Positions 1 through 8,747 of a stretch of DNA of 33,354 nt are shown here, one piece after another (the first letter of the stretch is position 1; each line of letters begins with the position of its first letter). This DNA comes from Nostoc punctiforme NIES-2108. GTDB lineage: Bacteria > Cyanobacteriota > Cyanobacteriia > Cyanobacteriales > Nostocaceae. A program made the position numbers and the translations under genes. The notes below the pieces were generated by a model, which had not been told where the DNA came from, did no database searches, and worked only from the letters and a program-made list of their open reading frames with translations. The stretch lies in assembly GCA_003326195.1 (NCBI GenBank), contig LXQE01000176.1:21807-55160 (forward strand), read 5' to 3'.

Positions 1-369
1 CAAGAACAACTCCAAGCTGTGGAACAGCAGGTGGCGTTCTACCAAGATCAAATTACAACTCGTGACTCCGAAATTTATCAATTGCGACAGTCAGTTCAAG
101 AACTTACCGATCGCACTCGGATGTTGGAGCAAGTAGTACAAGAGTTACCTCAAATTTACCGTCGGAAGTTTGAGGAGCGGATGACGCCAGTGAGAGAAAA
201 GATAGCAATGCTACAACGGGAAAACCGCCAACTGCAAGCAGAACTGCAAAGTGTGAGTTACCGTTTAGCACTCAAAACTCGCAATACCAGTCACAGCGGT
301 ATTGATTTACCAAATTTTCCCCGCCCAGCATCCGAACAAACTAATATTTCGACTCCCCAGAATGCCTAA
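1..369 (+). CDS. C-terminal end of a coiled-coil protein, 5' partial
   Basis: The reading frame is already open at base 1 and runs to a TAA at 367-369, so only the last 122 codons are in the window; the GTG at 19 is internal, not a convincing start. The visible part is rich in Glu, Gln, Arg and Leu with heptad-like spacing through about residue 85, as expected for a long coiled coil, followed by a Ser/Thr/Pro/Asn-rich tail without structure. No catalytic motif or membrane segment is visible. I do not recognise the family. A structural or scaffold role is only an inference from the coiled coil. Confidence 0.7.
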   Translation, partial: QEQLQAVEQQVAFYQDQITTRDSEIYQLRQSVQELTDRTRMLEQVVQELPQIYRRKFEERMTPVREKIAMLQRENRQLQAELQSVSYRLALKTRNTSHSGIDLPNFPRPASEQTNISTPQNA

Positions 370-857
370 AATTACCATTATGGTGGAATGTAAGATAAGA
401 GATAAGAAATTGTTGCATCAAAGCGTCTTGGAGGCATCCAAGTGGTAGATTGAGGCAAACATAACTATAGAGTTAGAAAGTAGCGCAAACGCTGATATTT
501 TAACCATTCTTACCTCCTGCTTGCTTTCACTAGTTACGTCCCATATAAAGCAATTAGCTTAGAGTAATTTGCACAACCCTGTATTTAAAACGCTGGGGAG
601 TGTCATAAACAGTTGCATTTGCTTTGGGCATTTTTGGCCATTTCTGACTTTACTGCTTTAGATAGAGGAGTTCCAATAAGCAGATTCATTCATCATGTAA
701 TTTATACTACCTAGCTTAAAGACATGAGTTTTCGCCAACACTCTTCTCTAGACAAGAAAGAAAATCAGCCTGCTAGCACCAGACTGTTATCTTGGAGAAT
801 GTGAAAAAATACAAATATTGCTTGACTTTGCCATCCTTCTATAGGTAGATTTATTAG
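370..857. other. Intergenic region with a decayed gene copy
   Basis: AT-rich spacer between the coiled-coil gene and the STAS gene, which converge on it. The part next to the STAS gene holds a degenerate second copy of that gene's 3' end (listed separately at 765-819). In 370-764 I see no credible open frame or RNA gene. Confidence 0.5.
765..819 (-). pseudogene. Remnant of a tandem copy of the STAS gene 3' end
   Basis: Bases 770-793 repeat 863-886 exactly (24 bases). The following 31 bases, 789-819, align without gaps to 903-933 inside the intact STAS gene, with about eight mismatches. Read on the minus strand the copy ends in ...FFHILQDNSLVLAG then TGA, against ...IFHTYQD plus NSLVLAD in the intact gene. 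The copy lacks 21 bases (seven codons) lying between two ATCTT pentamers at 882 and 903 of the intact gene, which looks like a deletion between short direct repeats. Nothing recognisable remains further 5', so this is a decayed fragment rather than a gene. Confidence 0.6.
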
Positions 858-1211
858 TTAGTCTGCTAGCACCAGACTGTTATCTTTGACGGTGGTAAAA
901 ATATCTTGGTAAGTGTGAAAAATTTCAAACACTGTATCGAGTTGGGTAAGTTCCAAAATCAACCGTACAGGAGCTTGTACGTTACATAGAACCAAGCGGC
1001 AACCACTCTGACGTGCAGCTTTTAACCCTTTTACTAAAGGAACTAACCCAGAACTGTCCATGAAGTTAACTTCTGCTAGGTCGATAACCCATAGTTGATA
1101 AGCTTGAGGGACTACTCCAGCCATCTGTTCGCTTAAAGCCTTACCGCCTTCCAAATCTATGCTTCCTTGGGGTTTAAACAAAATCACTTGAAGTTCTTGT
1201 GTGAAAGCCAT
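858..1211 (-). CDS. STAS-domain anti-sigma factor antagonist
   Basis: A 117-residue single-domain STAS protein of the SpoIIAA/RsbV type. The hallmark is the loop FMDSSGLVPL near residue 50, where Ser is the usual phosphorylation site that controls binding to an anti-sigma kinase; the flanking strands (WVIDLAEVNF and CRLVLCNV) fit the fold. Length is typical. ATG start at 1209-1211. In this family the unphosphorylated protein frees a sigma factor or acts in other partner-switching modules. No cognate kinase or phosphatase lies immediately beside it, although a PP2C phosphatase is encoded about 10 kb away; a link between them would be speculation. A decayed partial copy lies just downstream. 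Confidence 0.88.
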   Translation of the reverse strand: MAFTQELQVILFKPQGSIDLEGGKALSEQMAGVVPQAYQLWVIDLAEVNFMDSSGLVPLVKGLKAARQSGCRLVLCNVQAPVRLILELTQLDTVFEIFHTYQDIFTTVKDNSLVLAD

Positions 1212-1692
1212 GAATTTAACAGGGTAATTGGAACACTTGACAAAAAATTGAAAAAGACATCAATACTTCTTCTCTTCCAACGGTGAAATGACCTTTTACC
1301 CAGATATTTGGGCAATTGTATTCCTACAGTTGAGAAAGATTATTTCAGTATTCATGTCGTATAATTTATGATAACTTTCATCAATATAGGCATAAGCGCC
1401 TAACAATTTCGGTATCAACCGTATCTTTTACAAAATTTTCACAATTTAAACCGATATTTATAAATTTTCTATAAAACTTTTAATCTTTTTTTAATAAATT
1501 ATGAACATGTGGTAGGAATGCCAAAAAATAGTTAATAGTCAAAAGTTAAGAGTTACCATAGAATAAAATCTATGGATTATTCAGTATAAAACTAATGACT
1601 TAATGACTCTATGTATTAGTTTGATTGACACCCCACCCAAAAACAAGCAAAGATATAGTAAAAGTAAAAATTTGTAAAGACGGCGGTGCGGA
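1212..1692. other. AT-rich intergenic region between divergent STAS and dedA genes
   Basis: Must contain the promoters of both divergent genes, but I could not identify a convincing -35/-10 pair. Around 1535-1560 there is a short repeat-like stretch with gttaatagtc and gttaagagtt. No RNA gene or credible small ORF was seen; the minus-strand open frame over the dedA start looks like a shadow. Confidence 0.45.
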
Positions 1693-2322
1693 ATGTCTTT
1701 AGAGCTGATTTCACTAGAAAATATCCAGGAAGTTGCTCATAATTACGGGTATTGGGCGATTTTTTTGGGAATTTTGCTAGAAAATTTAGGCATTCCCCTT
1801 CCTGGTGAAACCGTGACCCTGGTGGGCGGGTTTTTAGCTGGCAGCGATGAACTAAATTTCTGGCTGGTTCTCGGTGACGCAATCATGGGTGCTGTCATTG
1901 GTGGCACTTGTGGCTATTGGATTGGTAGAGTTAGCGGTTGGGCTTTTCTGGTAAAAGTTGGCAGCATCTTTCGGATTTCTGAAGTGCGGCTGCTGAGTAT
2001 TAAAGAGCAATTTAGTCAAAATGCTGCTAAAGGGGTGTTTTTTGGACGTTTTTTGGCATTGTTACGAGTTTTTGCTGCACCACTAGCTGGTATAGCTGAA
2101 ATGCCCTTTGGAAAATTCTTTTTATACAACTTTCTAGGAGCAGTTGCTTGGGCTAGTTTGATGGTGACATTAGCTTTTTTTGCTGGCAAAATAGTCTCTT
2201 TAGAACAATTGGTTGCTTGGGTGGGTCAATTTGCGATCGCAGCGTTACTAATCCTTGTTGCCTTAATTGTTGTGCCCCTGTGGCTGGAATCTCGCCAGGT
2301 TAAAGGTGCAGCAGAAGAGTAA
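1693..2322 (+). CDS. DedA family inner-membrane protein
   Basis: A 209-residue DedA (SNARE-associated) membrane protein. The family includes lipid scramblase/flippase-like proteins needed for membrane integrity; the substrate here is unknown. Diagnostic features are the re-entrant loop ENLGIPLPGE at residues 30-39, the GRF....R motif at 118-125 followed by a Pro-Leu-Ala-Gly turn, and hydrophobic segments at about 20-50, 55-80, 120-135, 142-168 and 177-198. Length is normal for the family. ATG start at 1693, preceded by gcgga with weak Shine-Dalgarno character. It converges with argG, and a repeat-rich inverted structure separates the two genes. Confidence 0.88.
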   Translation: MSLELISLENIQEVAHNYGYWAIFLGILLENLGIPLPGETVTLVGGFLAGSDELNFWLVLGDAIMGAVIGGTCGYWIGRVSGWAFLVKVGSIFRISEVRLLSIKEQFSQNAAKGVFFGRFLALLRVFAAPLAGIAEMPFGKFFLYNFLGAVAWASLMVTLAFFAGKIVSLEQLVAWVGQFAIAALLILVALIVVPLWLESRQVKGAAEE

Positions 2323-2340
2323 GTCAAGCATAAACTAAGT

Positions 2341-2434
2341 GAGGAGCCAGGAGTGAGGAGTAAAGTAAAAAGTGAATTTTTTTAACTTTTACTTTTGTAT
2401 TTTGCTTTTTTAACTCCTAACTCCTAACTCCTAA
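2341..2434. repeat. Heptamer repeats forming an imperfect inverted repeat between convergent genes
   Basis: The left side carries ggagccaggagtgaggagt and the right side three copies of a ctcctaa-type heptamer, its approximate complement. Inside, aaagtaaaaagt (2362-2373) pairs with acttttacttt (2385-2395). It resembles the short tandemly repeated sequences of heterocystous cyanobacteria and, by position between convergent dedA and argG, could act as a bidirectional terminator. Confidence 0.6.
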
Positions 2435-2437
2435 ATC

Positions 2438-3640
2438 TTAACCCCTGACCTGCTGTGACCAAATGCGAGTCGGTAATCCCCAAACGTATATAAAACCTTC
2501 AGCAGCTTTGTGGTCAAATTTGTCTTCGGCTCCGTAGGTTGCTAAATCGGGAGTGTAGAGGGAATTATCACTCGAACGCCCAACTATCGTAGAGTTGCCC
2601 TTGAATAACTTCACTCGTACAGTTCCAGAGACTCGCTCTTGTGTCTTTTGAATAAAGGCATCGAGTGCAACTTTGAGCGGACTGTACCACAAACCGTTAT
2701 AAACTATTTGGCTGTAAGCTTCTTCAATCCCACGCTTGTAATGGGTGACATCTGCCGTTAAAGTCAAGCTTTCTAAATCTTTATGTGCCTGAATTAGCAC
2801 CAACATTGCGGGTGATTCGTAAATTTCCCGCGATTTGATCCCTACCAGACGGTTTTCAATCATATCGATCCGTCCGATGCCGTGATTTCCTACCGCCTGA
2901 TTGAGTTCTTCAATTAGCTCAACTGGCTTTTTGGCTATACCGTTGAGGGTTGTAGGAATACCACCGTGGAAACCAATTTCGATATACTCTGGCTCGTTGG
3001 GAGTGTGAGCGATCGCTTTAGTCATTTCATAAATTTCTTCTGGTGGCTCAAATGACGGATCTTCGAGTAAACCAGCTTCAATACTACGACCGAGCAAATT
3101 CTTGTCAATACTATAGGGAGAAGATTTTTTGACTGGTGAAGGAATACCAAACTTTTCCCCATAAGCGATCGTTTCCTCACGACTCATTCCCCATTCTCTG
3201 GCTGGTGCGAGGATCTTCAGGTTGGGGTTTAAGGCGGTGACAGAGACATCAAAGCGAACCTGATCGTTGCCTTTGCCAGTGCAACCGTGAGCGATCGCAT
3301 CAGCACCATATTTTTCAGCTGTTTCTACTAATACCTTGGCAATCAGTGGACGAGCAAGGGCGGTTCCTAGAGGATAACGATTTTCATAAAGGGCGTTGGC
3401 TTGAATAGCTCCAAAGGCGTAATCTTTAACGAAGCTGTCTTTGACATCCGCCACTAGGGATTCACTTGCACCCGATTTCAGAGCTTTTTCTCTGATTGGC
3501 TCTAATTCATCTCCCTGACCTAAATCTGCTGCTAGGGTAATCACCTCTTCCACACCCCACTCCTGCTTCAGGTAGGGGATGCAAACTGAGGTATCCACTC
3601 CGCCAGAATATGCCAGGACAACCTTTTTGGCGCGACCCAT
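2438..3640 (-). CDS. argG: Argininosuccinate synthase
   Basis: A 400-residue ArgG, which joins citrulline and aspartate with ATP in the penultimate step of arginine synthesis in the cytosol. The N-terminal ATP pyrophosphatase motif AYSGGVDTSV (residues 10-19) is intact, as are AHGCTGKGNDQVRFD (about 117-131) and SPYSIDKNLLGRSIE, which contribute to substrate binding. Length is normal and the frame is undisturbed. ATG start at 3638-3640 is supported by a GGAG ribosome-binding site about 7 bases upstream. A TATAAT-like hexamer lies at about 3678-3683 on the minus strand. In Nostoc relatives arginine also feeds cyanophycin, the nitrogen reserve. Confidence 0.97.
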   Translation of the reverse strand: MGRAKKVVLAYSGGVDTSVCIPYLKQEWGVEEVITLAADLGQGDELEPIREKALKSGASESLVADVKDSFVKDYAFGAIQANALYENRYPLGTALARPLIAKVLVETAEKYGADAIAHGCTGKGNDQVRFDVSVTALNPNLKILAPAREWGMSREETIAYGEKFGIPSPVKKSSPYSIDKNLLGRSIEAGLLEDPSFEPPEEIYEMTKAIAHTPNEPEYIEIGFHGGIPTTLNGIAKKPVELIEELNQAVGNHGIGRIDMIENRLVGIKSREIYESPAMLVLIQAHKDLESLTLTADVTHYKRGIEEAYSQIVYNGLWYSPLKVALDAFIQKTQERVSGTVRVKLFKGNSTIVGRSSDNSLYTPDLATYGAEDKFDHKAAEGFIYVWGLPTRIWSQQVRG

Positions 3641-4048
3641 TAATTTCTCCAGTTAGGACAACAAAGAATGAGTCATTATTATATCTAAACTAATCCACGT
3701 ATATTTTATTCATGCAACAACCTATGGGAGGATTTAGGAGCTAGGAGTCAGAATTACAGTTCACTCTCAACACAGTTCGGTTAAGCTCTAAGCAGTATTG
3801 AGTAGACCTCTTGTACAAATGTAAAATTTGCCCACCCTGCGGGATCGTTGCTACATAATTTTTCTACAGCTTGCTACGCGTAGCAAGCTGTAGAAGAAGG
3901 CCCGATTATATAATGGCAAAAGGATTAGGGCGAGTTTACCTAAGTAAGCTCACCCTGATTTGTATTTAATATTAACTAAGTTTTGAAATGCTTGTATCGA
4001 CTAAGGGTAGAGTGTAAAGAAAATCTTACAGAGCTAAGATTGATATAT
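3641..4048. other. Intergenic region: argG promoter and repeats
   Basis: Holds the argG upstream region, an ordinary spacer, a stretch at 3803-3813 (tagacctcttg) identical to bases beside the transposase fragment near the window end, and the perfect palindrome at 3862-3895. No gene seen. Confidence 0.5.
3862..3895. repeat. Perfect 34-base palindrome
   Basis: Two 17-base arms, ttctacagcttgctacg and its exact complement, meet with no loop at a central TACGCGTA. It sits alone in the argG/PEP-CTERM spacer. Similar GC-rich palindromes with a TACGCGTA core are, as far as I recall, scattered through Nostoc genomes. Confidence 0.85.
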
Positions 4049-4810
4049 TTAATGAGATTGCTTTACAGTTTGCAACTTCTCGTTCTTGCGCTTGCGTAGA
4101 AACATACCACCTACAGCCAACATACCTAATGTAATACTAGGCTCAGGAACTGACTTAGGGTCAAAACCTGTAAATCTGTCAGTTCCTAGATGGAAAGAAT
4201 GGTTGTCGCTTTCAAATCCACCACCACCTGCTTGGGTAATGACAATCTTGTTGAAAATATCGTTGCTACTATCTGAGTAGAAGTGAAGGTAGCCGTTGCC
4301 TTCACCGCCATGCTGTGATGCACGAATTGGAGCAACTGGGTTCACATCCTCAGTTGTAAATGATTTGATCAGATTATCGCCATTGTAGAAGGAAAAAACG
4401 TTACCAGAACTGATAGCTCCCCAATCAATACCGAAATAATTGAGGGAACTTGCAAGTTTGATTGTGACTTCATCGCCGTTGAAAACTGCCAAATACTTCC
4501 CATTATTGACCTCACCGGTTGCCCCGGCAGGTGCCCATACATCTGACCTGACACTGCTGCTTCCACTGTTATTCTCAAATGAGTATTTAGCAAAACCAGT
4601 GGTTGGTGCTTGACCATTATTGAAGTTAACAGTTGTCGTACCAGGAAGTTGAGTAAACTCAGAAAAAGCACCTTGGTCAGTTTCTCCATTAGGGCCTGCA
4701 ATACCAGTGGTTACTTGGAAGGATATAGCCTGGGCAGAACCTGCATAGATAAATGAGGAGATTGCAGATAAAGATAGAGCAGCGATACAAGCAATTTTTG
4801 TAATAGACAT
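4049..4810 (-). CDS. PEP-CTERM sorting domain secreted protein
   Basis: I place the start at the ATG at 4808-4810 (253 residues) because a good signal peptide begins there: MSITKIACIAALSLSAIS followed by an Ala-rich region ending AGSAQA. Upstream in-frame sequence back to 4936 does not look like protein. The mature part is a beta-rich, Gly/Ser/Asn-rich domain of about 195 residues with no catalytic motif. The C-terminus has the PEP-CTERM signal: SVPEPS, a hydrophobic stretch ITLGMLAVGGMFL, then RKRKNEK. Such proteins are exported and processed by an exosortase, often for extracellular matrix. The final basic tail is somewhat longer than usual. Function unknown; no exosortase gene is in the window. 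Confidence 0.85.
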   Translation of the reverse strand: MSITKIACIAALSLSAISSFIYAGSAQAISFQVTTGIAGPNGETDQGAFSEFTQLPGTTTVNFNNGQAPTTGFAKYSFENNSGSSSVRSDVWAPAGATGEVNNGKYLAVFNGDEVTIKLASSLNYFGIDWGAISSGNVFSFYNGDNLIKSFTTEDVNPVAPIRASQHGGEGNGYLHFYSDSSNDIFNKIVITQAGGGGFESDNHSFHLGTDRFTGFDPKSVPEPSITLGMLAVGGMFLRKRKNEKLQTVKQSH

Positions 4811-5306
4811 AATTTTGAAATTTTGTATTTTTACTTGTTGAACAATTCGGTTGTGCGATTTGAACTTATTATGTAATGTCTTCCAGCAGAAAGAATAGGA
4901 TGAAATTACTGGATTTATATTTACTGGAAAATTCATGTTTTTAGTGCATAATTTGCTCCATTTCCGAAGATAGATAAGTAGTTTCCCTTGCTGACAAACT
5001 GTATAGAGTATCTGTTCTTTATCTGAAGATAAAAAAACTGTAAAGTTAGAGCGTATATATTAAGAATTTGTATTTTCGGATATTGTCCTGATTAAGGATT
5101 AATAAAGACAACGGATATGACTGTTTAAGATTCGCTGTTTGCTGATAAATAGAAATAGATTCGCGATCATTATTATGGTTTTTGACATTCTTCCCTTTCT
5201 CTTTCTACTCGTCTTTCTGTAGTCAAATACTCCAACTGAGTGTTTTTGACATAGCTAGTAACATGAATTAAACTAACTCTTGCAATCAACAAAAGAATCT
5301 TGATAA
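4811..5306. other. Intergenic region between divergent PEP-CTERM gene and anmK
   Basis: About 500 bases, AT-rich, expected to carry both promoters. I see no convincing regulatory consensus, RNA gene or small ORF with coding character. Confidence 0.45.
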
Positions 5307-6560
5307 ATGCATCCAACTGAAAAAGCTGTTGTCCCTACTCGCGTTATCGGTTTAATTAGTGGTACATCTGTAGATGGCATAGACGCTGCGTTGGTAGAGA
5401 TTTCCGGCACAGAATTGGATCTCAAAGTTGAGTTGGTAGCTGGGGCAACATATCCCTATCCAGCTGAACTCAGAGAAAGAATATTAGCAGTTGGTGCAGG
5501 CGTTGCCATCTCAATGGCAGAATTAGCAGAAATAGATGATGCGATCGCTCAAGTCTTTGCCCAAGCCGCCCAAAATATTCAAATTGGTCATCAGCCAGCC
5601 ACTCTGATTGGCTCCCACGGTCAAACGGTTTATCATCGACCACCCAAAGAGGGAGCAGGGGGACAGGAGAGCAGGGCGAGAGAAATGCTCAATCCTCACG
5701 GGCTAAACCCTAGCTATCCGTTAACAGCACTGGGTACTCCCTTGGGTTACAGTCTTCAACTAGGACGCGGTGCATTAATTGCCCATCTTACGAACATTAC
5801 AACTGTGAGCAACTTCCGCGTTGCTGATATTGCTATTGGTGGTCATGGTGCGCCTCTTGTGCCCAGAGTCGATGCTTATTTACTTAGTCATCCCCTGGAG
5901 GGGCGTTGTATTCAAAACATTGGTGGTATTGGCAATGTTGCTTATATTCCGCCTCGGCATGGTGACTGGCTCTCAAAAATTCGCGCTTGGGATACTGGCC
6001 CAGGAAATAGTCTGTTGGATCTAGCGGTGGAGCATCTAAGTGCTGGTGCTAAAACTTATGATGAAGATGGCAATTGGGCAGCAAGTGGTACTCCTTGCCA
6101 TCCATTAGTAGAACAATGGCTCAATCAAGACTACTTTCATCTACCGCCACCCAAATCCACTGGACGCGAGTTATTTGGTGTGACTTACCTGCATCAGTGT
6201 TTAAAAGATGCTCAAGCATATCAACTCAATCCTGCTGACATACTGGCAACTCTTACAGAACTTACAGCTGCTTCAATTTTTCATAGTTACCGCACTTTCT
6301 TGCCAGAAATGCCACAACGAGTACTATTATGTGGTGGTGGTAGTCGCAATCTTTATTTGAAACAAAGATTACAGCTGTTGTTGGCGTCAATACCAGTCTC
6401 GACGACAGATGAAGTCGGCTTGAGTGCAGATTTTAAAGAAGCGATCGCCTTTGCGGTTTTAGCCTACTGGCGACATCTGGGTATTCCTGGCAACCTACCT
6501 ACTGCCACAGGTGCACCTCAAGAAGTACTTTTGGGAGAAATTCACCAAGCTCAGTCCTGA
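5307..6560 (+). CDS. anmK: Anhydro-N-acetylmuramic acid kinase with in-frame insertion
   Basis: AnmK phosphorylates and hydrolyses 1,6-anhydro-N-acetylmuramic acid to MurNAc-6-phosphate in peptidoglycan recycling. Family motifs are clear: LISGTSVDGIDAALVE near the N-terminus (ATP binding), GSHGQTVYHRPP, FRVADIAIGGHGAPLVP, RAWDTGPGNSLLDL with the expected catalytic Asp, and LLCGGGSRN near the end. At 417 residues it is about 30 longer than family members I know. The excess lies at about residues 115-144, exactly between HRPP and LGYSLQLGRG, which are adjacent in normal AnmK. That segment is encoded by repeat-like DNA (see 5649-5741) and keeps the frame. The rest appears intact, so the enzyme may still be active. 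ATG start at 5307. Confidence 0.93.
   Translation: MHPTEKAVVPTRVIGLISGTSVDGIDAALVEISGTELDLKVELVAGATYPYPAELRERILAVGAGVAISMAELAEIDDAIAQVFAQAAQNIQIGHQPATLIGSHGQTVYHRPPKEGAGGQESRAREMLNPHGLNPSYPLTALGTPLGYSLQLGRGALIAHLTNITTVSNFRVADIAIGGHGAPLVPRVDAYLLSHPLEGRCIQNIGGIGNVAYIPPRHGDWLSKIRAWDTGPGNSLLDLAVEHLSAGAKTYDEDGNWAASGTPCHPLVEQWLNQDYFHLPPPKSTGRELFGVTYLHQCLKDAQAYQLNPADILATLTELTAASIFHSYRTFLPEMPQRVLLCGGGSRNLYLKQRLQLLLASIPVSTTDEVGLSADFKEAIAFAVLAYWRHLGIPGNLPTATGAPQEVLLGEIHQAQS
5649..5741 (+). repeat. Repeat-derived in-frame insertion inside anmK
   Basis: Begins with G-rich units (gggagcagggggacaggaga) like the gggagcaggggagcag string at 31555-31571 between other genes, then continues as a tract ending near aacagcactgggt. 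It adds about 31 codons with no stop between two blocks that are contiguous in normal AnmK. Boundaries are approximate, judged from where family similarity stops and resumes. Confidence 0.65.
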
Positions 6561-6687
6561 ATGCTGAGTCAGGAACAATAAATAAGATAAAAAATTTCTT
6601 CATTCTTCACTCGCAATTTAGCACTCGTAACTTAGCACTGCTATAACTATAGTCTTGGCGGCACTCGAGCAAGACAGGGAATAAAAG

Positions 6688-7134
6688 GTGGCTCATACTT
6701 TTTTATTGGAACCAGGACGCTGGGCAATGGAAGGAAATTGGCTGGAACGTAATGGTATGCCAATCAGCGTCAAGGGTATGACGTTGGTCGCTTGGAATCG
6801 AGATAACTGGTTCACTATGGCTACAAAACTGATATTCCCAGGTAGCGATCGCTCTGAAATCTCTCTGCAATATAAGGGGCGGTTGCATGATGGAGAGCGT
6901 CAGTATACTTTTTTACTACAACATAATATTTTGGGGCAGGTTGAAGGCGAAGGCTGGATTGGTCTGGATACTATCGTACAGCGTTACTGGGTACTAGGCG
7001 ATCGTCAGCGTCGTAGTGGCTTTGAAACCCTACACCGGATTTCGCAAGATACATATTACCTCAGTAGTGGTATCTTGGCTGGTCATTTTTTAACTAACAC
7101 AATGGAAGCTAGCCTAGAGCGTCAGTTAGCTTAA
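6688..7134 (+). CDS. Conserved cyanobacterial protein of unknown function
   Basis: A 148-residue protein starting at GTG 6688; an internal ATG at 6727 is a possible alternative start. It is rich in aromatic residues and alternating hydrophobic strands, for example GRWAMEGNWLERNG, FTMATKLIFPGS and YTFLLQHNILGQVEGEGWIG, suggesting a beta-barrel or lipocalin-like fold, with no signal peptide or membrane helix. I recall similar uncharacterised proteins in cyanobacteria but cannot name a function. It lies 127 bases downstream of anmK on the same strand, past short repeats, and is probably transcribed separately or by read-through. Confidence 0.7.
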   Translation: MAHTFLLEPGRWAMEGNWLERNGMPISVKGMTLVAWNRDNWFTMATKLIFPGSDRSEISLQYKGRLHDGERQYTFLLQHNILGQVEGEGWIGLDTIVQRYWVLGDRQRRSGFETLHRISQDTYYLSSGILAGHFLTNTMEASLERQLA

Positions 7135-7359
7135 AAGCATCGCTGCCTCACCGCTTTACTGTTCTTCTAAGCCAAAAACCGCTCTTCAAAAAACTCTGGC
7201 AACGCACTGGTTTACCAATGCCTAATATCTTCTGCCCAAATTTAACCACTCATCGTTTATTCTCACCGACCTACTGAGTTGTATAGTAAAAAAGAAATGA
7301 TCAAATTATCGTCAGGATTTTAGTATTTTTCCTAATCATGTAGTCAGGAGTTCAGTTTC

Positions 7360-8373
7360 GTGAATCCTAAAGTCTCCGTTATTATCCCTGCTTACAATAC
7401 TGAAACTTATATTGGGAAGGCAATAGAGTCAGCCTTAGAGCAAACTCTCACTGACATTGAAGTTATTATAGTCGATGATGGCTCAAGTGATAAAACTGTA
7501 GAAGTCGCTAAAAGTTTCACCGATCAACGTCTCAAAGTCATAGTTAATCAGCAAAATCTTGGAGCCGCGGCTGCACGTAATCGTGCCTTTAGAGCAGCCC
7601 AAGGAGAATGGATTGCTGTACTTGATTCAGATGATTGGTATGCTCCCAAAAGATTAGAAAATCTTGTATCTTTGGCAAATGAAATAAATGCAGACATGAT
7701 TGCTGATGATGTTTATTTGATCAAAGATGGTGTAACATCTCCTTGGAGTACATTAATTCAAGAAAGTGGAGAACGTATAGATAAAATTATCCAAGTTGAT
7801 ATAGTTTATTTTGTAGAAAATGATGTTTATGGGCAAACAGGGTTGCATCTTGGCTTAAGCAAGCCTCTATTCAAACGAGAATTCCTGATTAAGAACGGCA
7901 TCGAGTACGATGAAGAAATTAGAATGGGTCAAGATTTTTGGATTGATATGAAATGCTTAATCAAAGGAGCTAGGTTTTTTATTGAGCCAAAACCCTATTA
8001 TTTCTACCGTTCACGCCCTGGTTCTCTTGTATATCAAAGCCAATTACCACGTCTAAATCAATACTGCAAAGCTACTACTTCTTTCATGCAACAAGACATT
8101 GTGAAAAAGAATCCTACTCTAATGCGTGCTCTATCTTATAATCTCTCAGTCTATAAGAAAAATCTAGCTTATCTTCAAGTTGTAGAACCGATAAAACAAG
8201 GAAAATGGTTAATAGCATTCACCGAAATCAGGAAATATCCGGGTTTTTTTTATGATTTTATGTCCCGATTTAATAGTATTGTCGAACGTCGAATTCAATA
8301 CTATGTGATGAATAATAAATCAAGTTTTGATATTTATCCTAACCAACAGAGAAAACGAAAAACTACCACTTAG
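7360..8373 (+). CDS. Family 2 glycosyltransferase
   Basis: A 337-residue GT2 (GT-A fold) enzyme expected to transfer a sugar from a nucleotide donor to a surface glycan. Motifs: SVIIPAYNTETYIGKAIES at 6-24, IEVIIVDDGSSDKT at 33-46, AAARNRAF at 70-77, the metal-binding DSDD at 89-92, and a likely catalytic-base region around MGQDFWIDMKC. No membrane helix is evident, so it is probably cytoplasmic. The start is GTG at 7360 with CAGGAG 9 bases upstream. The gene looks more AT-rich than its neighbours and stands alone between repeat-bearing spacers, which may indicate transfer; no other polysaccharide genes accompany it. Donor and acceptor cannot be predicted. Confidence 0.9.
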   Translation: MNPKVSVIIPAYNTETYIGKAIESALEQTLTDIEVIIVDDGSSDKTVEVAKSFTDQRLKVIVNQQNLGAAAARNRAFRAAQGEWIAVLDSDDWYAPKRLENLVSLANEINADMIADDVYLIKDGVTSPWSTLIQESGERIDKIIQVDIVYFVENDVYGQTGLHLGLSKPLFKREFLIKNGIEYDEEIRMGQDFWIDMKCLIKGARFFIEPKPYYFYRSRPGSLVYQSQLPRLNQYCKATTSFMQQDIVKKNPTLMRALSYNLSVYKKNLAYLQVVEPIKQGKWLIAFTEIRKYPGFFYDFMSRFNSIVERRIQYYVMNNKSSFDIYPNQQRKRKTTT

Positions 8374-8747
8374 ACTATTACAGTTTTATCAATAACAAAT
8401 GCATCCTTATATAGTAATAATTAGCTGAAAGGTTAAAAATATTGTTAGATAATCAGAAAATGTTGTAAAAGTATTGGGCGAATATAATTCGCTATTACAC
8501 AAACAAAGCCTACCTCCGTGGACTAATGCGAATTTAAGGGTTTGTTAACCTACAAAGGCAGGTAAGATTTCATGTAGCCAAACTAGTGCTGTCTTCTCCC
8601 AACGCAAAGCAACATCATGTAGAGAAGAGGAGATACCAAAAGTGATAGCGCATTAGTCAAAATTGGGCAAACTAAAACTACACCACAATTTTTGAATGCA
8701 CTTGTCCTCCCAAACATTTACAATCTGCTTTTGGAGTCGAATTTTCT
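8374..8747. other. Intergenic region upstream of the kinase gene
   Basis: AT-rich at the start, then a repeat-like tract around 8508-8570 with partly complementary acctcc/ggcaggt modules typical of dispersed Nostoc intergenic sequence. No tRNA, small gene or clear promoter consensus was found. Confidence 0.4.

Noticed and set aside
2341..2434. CRISPR-like array in the ctcctaa repeats
   Set aside because: Units are heptamers in direct tandem with no spacers; this is a short tandem repeat.
4811..4936. N-terminal extension of the PEP-CTERM protein
   Set aside because: The extension would bury the signal peptide 42 residues in, and its composition is not protein-like.
5821..6024. Open frame inside anmK in another frame
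   Set aside because: A shadow of the anmK coding sequence with no independent evidence.
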